9,767 nucleotides of DNA, taken from NCBI GenBank assembly GCA_020696885.1, contig JAJFMS010000052.1:1-9767 (forward strand), in the 5' to 3' direction. This document shows, in pieces, positions 1-5,000 of the stretch. The notes below the pieces were generated by a model, which made no database searches, had not been told where the DNA came from, and worked only from the letters and a program-made list of their open reading frames with translations. Position 1 is the first letter of the stretch. Every line of letters starts with the position of its first letter. This DNA comes from Armatimonadota bacterium (lineage in GTDB: Bacteria > Armatimonadota > SYMT01). Both the position numbers and the translations under genes were made by a program.

Positions 1-932
1 ATCAGGGAGCCGCCTCCGGAGATCCCCATGATCCAGCCGAGGCCGCTCGCGCCGGTGTGCAGGATGTGCTTGGCGTAGAACGGCATCAACACGGCCAGGT
101 TCGGGAAGATGAAGAGCGTGGTGATGGCGGTCATCCCCAGCAGCGCCTGCAGCTCCGGACGCTCCCGCACGTACCGCATCCCTTCGCCCATGAAGTTACG
201 CGTCGAGGACTTGCGATCGCTGGAGGCAGGCGGCCGCCGCCGGATGAGCATCAGCCCCGCGATCACGGCCAGAAAGCTGCCCGCGTTGGCGTAGAACGCC
301 GCGGCGGTTCCCCAGATCGCCACGAACCCGGACGCCAGCGCCGGCCCGACAATCCGGGCGCCATGGAAGGTGGCCTGGTTCAGCGAGATCGCCTGCGGAA
401 GATCGTCCTTCTCTACAAGCTGCGGGTAGAACGACTGGTACGCCGGAAGCTCGAACGCCGTGGCGATGCCGGTGGGGATGGCGATCAGGTAGACGTGCCA
501 CAGCTCCAACCGCCCGGTGGAGACGAGGACGCCCATCACCAGCGCCAGCACGAGCATGAGCCACTGGGTGTAGATGAGGATCTGGCGGCGCTCCATCCGG
601 TCCGCCAGCACACCCCCGATCGGCATCAGGAGGAGCGTAGGCACCGCCATCAGGAAGTTGACGAACCCCAGCGCCAGCGCCGTTTTCGTCAGGTTCGCGA
701 CCACCCAGCCCTGGGCGAAGGTCTGCATCCAGGTGCCGATCAGCGAGATCGCCTGCCCGCCCCAGAACAGCGCGAACTCCCGGTGGCGCAGCACCCGCAG
801 CACGGCGAAACCACCCTGCTGATGCCTGGATCTCGGCTCCGCCGCATTCCCCGGCGCCCGCCCGTTCGGGCCGGCCGGCGGCTCACTTCCGGTAGGGGGA
901 GCGTCTGCTGGTTCTCTCTTGTCGTTCGTCAC
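1..932 (-). CDS. MFS transporter, MFS_3/EntS-like efflux family (partial, C-terminus outside window)
   Basis: This is a proton-driven inner-membrane exporter of the major facilitator superfamily. The 310 visible codons run off the left edge. After a hydrophilic Pro/Gly-rich N-terminus (residues 1-45), TM1 starts at REFALFWGGQAISLIGTWMQ (51-70). Motif A follows as GGVLADRMERRQIL (106-119). Six N-terminal helices are visible to about residue 230, then a basic central loop (231-262), TM7 and the start of TM8. The wording around TM1 and motif A matches the MFS_3 family, which includes the enterobactin exporter EntS; that family match is from memory, not a search. The GTG at 932 gives the longest supported frame. 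A GTG at 803 (residue 44), preceded by AGGGTGG seven bases upstream, would start just before TM1 and is a serious alternative, because residues 1-43 use less GC-biased codons. The gene shares its strand with the NRPS operon and might export its product, but a repeat-rich gap separates it from the upstream gene. Confidence 0.93.
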   Translation of the reverse strand, partial: MTNDKREPADAPPTGSEPPAGPNGRAPGNAAEPRSRHQQGGFAVLRVLRHREFALFWGGQAISLIGTWMQTFAQGWVVANLTKTALALGFVNFLMAVPTLLLMPIGGVLADRMERRQILIYTQWLMLVLALVMGVLVSTGRLELWHVYLIAIPTGIATAFELPAYQSFYPQLVEKDDLPQAISLNQATFHGARIVGPALASGFVAIWGTAAAFYANAGSFLAVIAGLMLIRRRPPASSDRKSSTRNFMGEGMRYVRERPELQALLGMTAITTLFIFPNLAVLMPFYAKHILHTGASGLGWIMGISGGGSL

Positions 933-939
933 AGCGACA

Positions 940-967
940 GTATTAGCTAAACCGCCGCTGCTGTGAA
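940..967 (-). promoter_or_regulatory. Possible promoter of the MFS gene (leaderless arrangement)
   Basis: Read on the minus strand there is TTCACA (967-962), a 16-base spacer, and TAATAC (945-940). The first matches the -35 consensus at five of six positions, the second matches -10 only moderately. The GTG at 932 begins eight bases after the -10-like box, so transcription would start at or next to the start codon. No Shine-Dalgarno sequence precedes that GTG, which fits a leaderless message. If the real start is the GTG at 803, this would be an ordinary promoter with a leader of about 130 bases. This is pattern evidence only. Confidence 0.3.
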
Positions 968-975
968 CCCCCGAA

Positions 976-1040
976 AGTTGGGCGTTAGGGCTTGGGTGCT
1001 TGGTGTTGGGTATTTGGGGGTTCGGTATTGGGGAGTACTT
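976..1040. repeat. G/T-rich degenerate short tandem repeat tract
   Basis: The plus strand reads as a run of imperfect 6-8 base units of the form (c)ttgggtg, cttggtg, ttgggta, tttggggg, ttcggta, ttgggg. The complementary strand is correspondingly C/A-rich. Strand asymmetry is strong and the base make-up is unlike the flanking coding DNA. Runs of GGG at short intervals could allow a G-quadruplex on the plus strand. The tract lies just upstream of the possible MFS promoter. Function is unknown. Confidence 0.6.
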
Positions 1041-1160
1041 TGCAGCGCCCGGATCGTGGCTGCCGCGCCAATTACCGGCACCATCCCAGCCGCCAGGATA
1101 CCCGGTCGCTGCACAGGACAAGCCTGCACCCTGGCTACGGCAGGTTGCTTGTAAAAGAAC

Positions 1161-1324
1161 CGTCATTGCGAGGGACGTCTTTTGTCCCGTGGCAATCCCG
1201 GCCGGTTACGGATCCTGCCAAACGCCGAAGCACCCGGTCCGGGACTTCGCAACCTTCGGGATTGCCACAGCGCCACGGAAGCACGGCGAGGAGTAGTAGG
1301 GACGACAGGCGCTTCGCAATGACG
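1161..1324. repeat. REP-like nested palindromic element (about 164 bp)
   Basis: The outer arms are a perfect 11-base inverted repeat, cgtcattgcga at 1161-1171 and tcgcaatgacg at 1314-1324. Inside them is a second perfect 11-base inverted repeat, gtggcaatccc at 1189-1199 and gggattgccac at 1258-1268. A small hairpin, gggac/gtccc (1172-1176 with 1184-1188), sits in the left arm. A 13-base direct copy, cttcgggattgcc, occurs at 1254-1266 and again exactly 100 bases on at 1354-1366, outside the palindrome. Elements beginning gtcattgcga and containing ggcaatc are a known class of dispersed extragenic palindromes in several bacterial phyla. There is no transposase here. Lying downstream of the secreted-protein gene, its RNA could fold and act as an mRNA end or stabiliser. 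Confidence 0.75.
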
Positions 1325-1398
1325 ATGAGGGGCGGGGACGACCCGCTGCTCAACTTCGGGATTGCCTGCACAGCCTGCGCAACGGTGTCGCCTGTCCG

Positions 1399-1932
1399 CT
1401 ACGCCTTCTCCTTCCGGCGCGCGGCGAACCTCGCCAGGCCGCCCGGCTTGCCCTTGTTGGAGAGGGTCCACACCGCGTCGATCCGATCCTTCTCCGGGAA
1501 CGTGTAGCGCGCGGCGTGCATGTGCATCTCATCGTGTGACTTGAGGCTGCCGCCGCTGCCGGTGCACTCAAAGGAGATCAGGTCGGGGGTGCTGGCGGCG
1601 GTCGCCCGCATGTGCGGCTGGTTGCCGAGATGGCAGTAGTGCGTCAACACGAGCTGGTCGCCGTCCAGGTGGAACAGCGTAATCATCTCGTGGCTGGTGC
1701 CTGGGAACTCGATCTCCTCCACGGCGGAGCCGCCGGCAGTGACCCGGAAGCGGAGCGACGTGATCTCCTTTCCATCCGGCGACTGCGACACCCAATCACC
1801 GGAGAGCGATTTCAGCTGCTCGAAGCAGGCCTTCGCGCCCTGGTTCTGCGCGCGGGAGACCCGGGCCACCGACGCCACGGCACCCACGCACAGGACCAGA
1901 GTGGCGATCCTCACGACGTCTCGGCGCATCAT
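1399..1932 (-). CDS. Secreted protein of unknown function, lipocalin-like (DUF1579-type) fold suspected
   Basis: This encodes 177 residues. A Sec signal peptide is clear: MMRRDVVR, a hydrophobic core IATLVLCVGAVASVA, then VSRA|QNQ with likely cleavage after Ala28. The Cys at 15 is not in a lipobox. The mature part opens CFEQLKSLSGDWV (36-48), followed by alternating strand-like segments: LRFRVTAGGSAVEE, HEMITLFHLDGDQLVLTHYC and ARYTF...DRIDAVWTLSNKG. A 'G-W' near the first strand and this up-and-down beta pattern are typical of small lipocalin/DUF1579-like secreted proteins. I recall similar hypotheticals but cannot name a function. Histidines are numerous (H81, H88, H98, H101, H107 and an HMH cluster), with three mature cysteines. 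GGAGGAG (1943-1937) precedes the tandem ATG ATG. It lies 80 bp downstream of the NRPS stop on the same strand with no terminator visible, so read-through transcription is possible. Confidence 0.85.
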   Translation of the reverse strand: MMRRDVVRIATLVLCVGAVASVARVSRAQNQGAKACFEQLKSLSGDWVSQSPDGKEITSLRFRVTAGGSAVEEIEFPGTSHEMITLFHLDGDQLVLTHYCHLGNQPHMRATAASTPDLISFECTGSGGSLKSHDEMHMHAARYTFPEKDRIDAVWTLSNKGKPGGLARFAARRKEKA

Positions 1933-1936
1933 CCCG

Positions 1937-1943
1937 CTCCTCC
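1937..1943 (-). promoter_or_regulatory. Strong ribosome binding site for the secreted-protein gene
   Basis: Minus-strand GGAGGAG is followed by CGGG and two consecutive ATG codons (1932-1930 and 1929-1927). Spacing suits either ATG, so the start is uncertain by one residue. This is the strongest Shine-Dalgarno match in the window. Confidence 0.75.
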
Positions 1944-2012
1944 GTTACCAGACCCGACCCGATCCGGACCTACAACAATTATCGAGGACCACGGCGTCTC
2001 CCGCGAGTCTAA

Positions 2013-5000
2013 TTAGCGGTCGCTCACCCGTCCCAACCGCTCCCCCAGGCGCGCCGCCAGCACCCGCACGTGCGGCTCCTCGACCACCGACGCGTGCTCG
2101 CCCGGCACTTCGATCACCTCCACACCGCCCAGCGCCAGCCGGCTCCAGCCGTTGGTCGGCTCGGGGATGCAGCCCACCGGCTGCACCAGGGCCCGGAACA
2201 GCGTGATCCGGCCGGCATACTCCTTCCGCTGGTAGGAGCGCGTGGCGTCGATGTGCGCGATGCCGATGTCTTGCAGCGCCTGCTCGACCGCCGCCTGCTT
2301 GCGCTTGCGGTAATGGCGCAGCAGTACCAGCCGCCGCAGCCGGTCCGCGCCGGCCCGGGCACGGACCCGCAGGTATTTCAGCTTCCCGCCCAGCGGCAGG
2401 GCCGCGAGATTCCGGGCGTGGGCGAGGAACCGCCGCGCCGGGCTCGGGAAGGTGGGATAACCGGGCGCGGTGGAGTCGAAGAGCGCCAGCAGCGCCACCT
2501 GCTCCCCGGCGGCAAGGAGCTGCTGCGCCATCTCCAGGGCCACGTGTCCCCCGAACGACAACCCGGCAAGCTGGTAAGGACCCTCTGGCTGCACCGACCG
2601 GAGCTCGCGCAGGTAATGGGTCGCCATCTCCTCGATGGTGTCGAACTCCCGGTCCCCCCCGCCGAGGGTGGTCGCCTGGAGGCCGTAGAACGGCTGGTCC
2701 TCGCCCAGGTACCGGGATAATGCCCGGTAGCAGAGCACCCCGCCGCCGATCCCGTGCACGGCGAACAGCGGTGGCCGCGCTCCGGCGGGCTGGATCGGCA
2801 CCAGCGAGGTCCATTCAGCGCGCCAGCCACCGGAGCGCAACTGCTCGGCGAGCAGCGCCACCGTGGGCGCGCGGAATACGAAGGCCAGCGGCACGACTTC
2901 TCCCAACTCCCGCTGGATGCGCGCGACCAGGTGTACGGCTAGCAGCGAGTGGCCGCCCAGTTCGAAGAACCCGTCGTGCAGCCCCACGCGCGGCACACGC
3001 AGCACCTGCTGGAAGATACGGGCGAGGCGCAGCTCCAGCTCGTCGGCGGGTGGGACGTAGGCCTCGGCCGCGGAGTGCAGCAGGGTCGTGGGATCGGGGA
3101 GCGCCCGGCGATCGAGCTTTCCGCTGGGAGTAAGCGGCAGGCGGTCGAGCGGCACGAACGCGGAGGGCTGCAGGTGGGGCGGCAGCACCCGCTGCAGCGC
3201 GGTGCGCAGCTCCGCCGCAGTGGGTGGTGGAGAGGACGCGGAGACGAAGTAGGCAACCAGCGACCGCTCCGCTTCCGTCCCGAAGGCCGTAACCGCTGCG
3301 TCCTTCACGCCGGCCAACCCGCGCAGGGCGCCTTCGATCTCACCCGGCTCGATGCGCACGCCGCGCACCTTGAGCTGGCCGTCCAGCCGGCCGAGGATCG
3401 CCAGCGAGCCGTCGGTCCGGACGTAGCCGATATCCCCGGTGCGATAGAGCAGGTCGTTCGGGTCGGTCCGGAACGGGTTGGGCGTGAACCGCGCCGCATC
3501 GTCCGGCTCCGGGTGCAGGTACCCCAGGCTCCGGAACGGGGTGCGCAGCACGATCTCACCAGGCTCGCAGACGCCGCAGCGCCGGTGGCCCTGCAGGATC
3601 AGGGCCTGGGTCTGCGGCAGGGTCCACCCCACCGGCTGGATCCCGGCGCCCGGGGCTGCCGGCACGCGGTACCAGCATTTGGCAAGGGTGGTCTCCGTGG
3701 GGCCGTAGAGGTTGATCACCTCGCCCCCGGCGGCGAAGCCCGGAAAGCGCTCCCGCCACGCCCGGACCAACTCCGCCGTCAGCGGCTCGCCGGCGAGGAA
3801 CAGGCAGCGCAGCGCGTCCAGGGAATACGCTCCATCCAGGGTGGTCAGCCACGACCGCACCCGTGAAGGCACCGCGTGGAGCAGCGTCACCTGCTCCCGG
3901 GACATCCAGGAGAACAGTCGATCCGCCGTCTCCAGGTCTGCCGGCTCCGGGAGGCAGAGCGTGGCGCCGGAGGTCAGCGGCAGGAGCAGCTCCCGGAGGA
4001 TCACGTCGAACGATAGGCCGGTCAACTGGGCCACGCGGTCACCCGGCCCTACGCGGAACGTCTCCCGCTGCCAGTGGAGGAAGTGCGCGAGCCCCCGCCG
4101 CCGCCCGAGCACCGCCTTCGGCGTGCCGGTGGAGCCGGAGGTGAAGAAGACGTAGGCGGCGCCGTCCGGGTCTCGCGGGCTTACCGGCACCTCGCCCGCT
4201 CCCCCGCCACTCCGCAGCATTCCGGAGCCCGGCGCGACCTGGAGGGTGCGGCAGCCCGCCGGAAGCTCCGGCAAGGTAGCCATACTCCCCACCTGGACCA
4301 CGAAGCGGGCGCCCGACTTGCGCAGCATCAACGCCTGCCGCGCCGGGGGAAGTGACGGGTCCAGAAGCAGTAGCGCTCCCCGCGATCCGAATACTCCCAG
4401 CACCGCCGTCACCAGCCCGAAGCTCGGCGCGCCGGATACCGCCACCACTTCGCCGTCCCCTACGGACGCTAGGGCGGCCGTGACCGCGTCGGTGGCCGAC
4501 CGCAGCTCATCATAGCTCCAGGTGCGATCTCCCTGGCGGAGCGCGGGAGCCCCCGGGGAGCTCGCAACGACCCGCTGGAACGCCGCCGCAACCTGTTCGT
4601 ACTCGGGCGTGGGAAGCGGAAGCGAAGGGTCCGCCAGAAGCGGCGCCGTGGCCGGCGTCACCAGAGTCAGCTCGCTGAGCCGAACGGCCGGATCGCGGAC
4701 CGCCTGTTCCAGCACGCCTCGCAACTGCTGGAGCAGCAGCTCCATTCGCTCCGCCGCGAACAGCGCCTTCCGGAATACGAGGCGCAGGCGCAGCTCCTCT
4801 CCGCGGTAGCGCGCGTAGAGCAGGAGGTCCAGCTTGACTCGTAAGGCCTCATCCCGCAGTTGCTCCACTTCCAGACCGCCCAACTGCAGCTCGGAAGAGG
4901 CAGCATTGTAGAAGTTGAGCATCACGTCGAACAGCGGGTGCCGGTCCGGGTGCCGCGGCGGCTGCAGTTCTTCCACCAACCGCTCGAACGGCACGTCCTG

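Larger units (their letters stand above)
933..1398. other. Non-coding intergenic stretch with repeats
   Basis: This 466-bp gap lies between the MFS gene start and the stop of the secreted-protein gene. Short open frames cross it on both strands, but their translations show low-complexity or repeat-derived sequence and no recognisable domain. It contains a possible MFS promoter next to the start codon, a G/T-rich degenerate repeat tract and a REP-like nested palindrome, each listed separately. The stretch 1041-1160 between the two repeats holds nothing that I recognise. Confidence 0.75.

Noticed and set aside
57..950. Long plus-strand open frame opposite the MFS gene (297 codons)
   Set aside because: Its translation is Arg/His/Gln-rich with no domain. 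The opposite strand reads as a clear MFS transporter with motif A, so this is an antisense shadow in GC-rich DNA.
1161..1366. CRISPR array or insertion sequence
   Set aside because: The repeats are inverted and nested, not regularly spaced direct repeats with unique spacers. There is no transposase frame or target-site duplication that I can see.
1933..2012. Terminator or clear promoter between the NRPS and the secreted-protein gene
   Set aside because: No hairpin with a T-run is present. A minus-strand GATAAT occurs but has no acceptable -35 partner.
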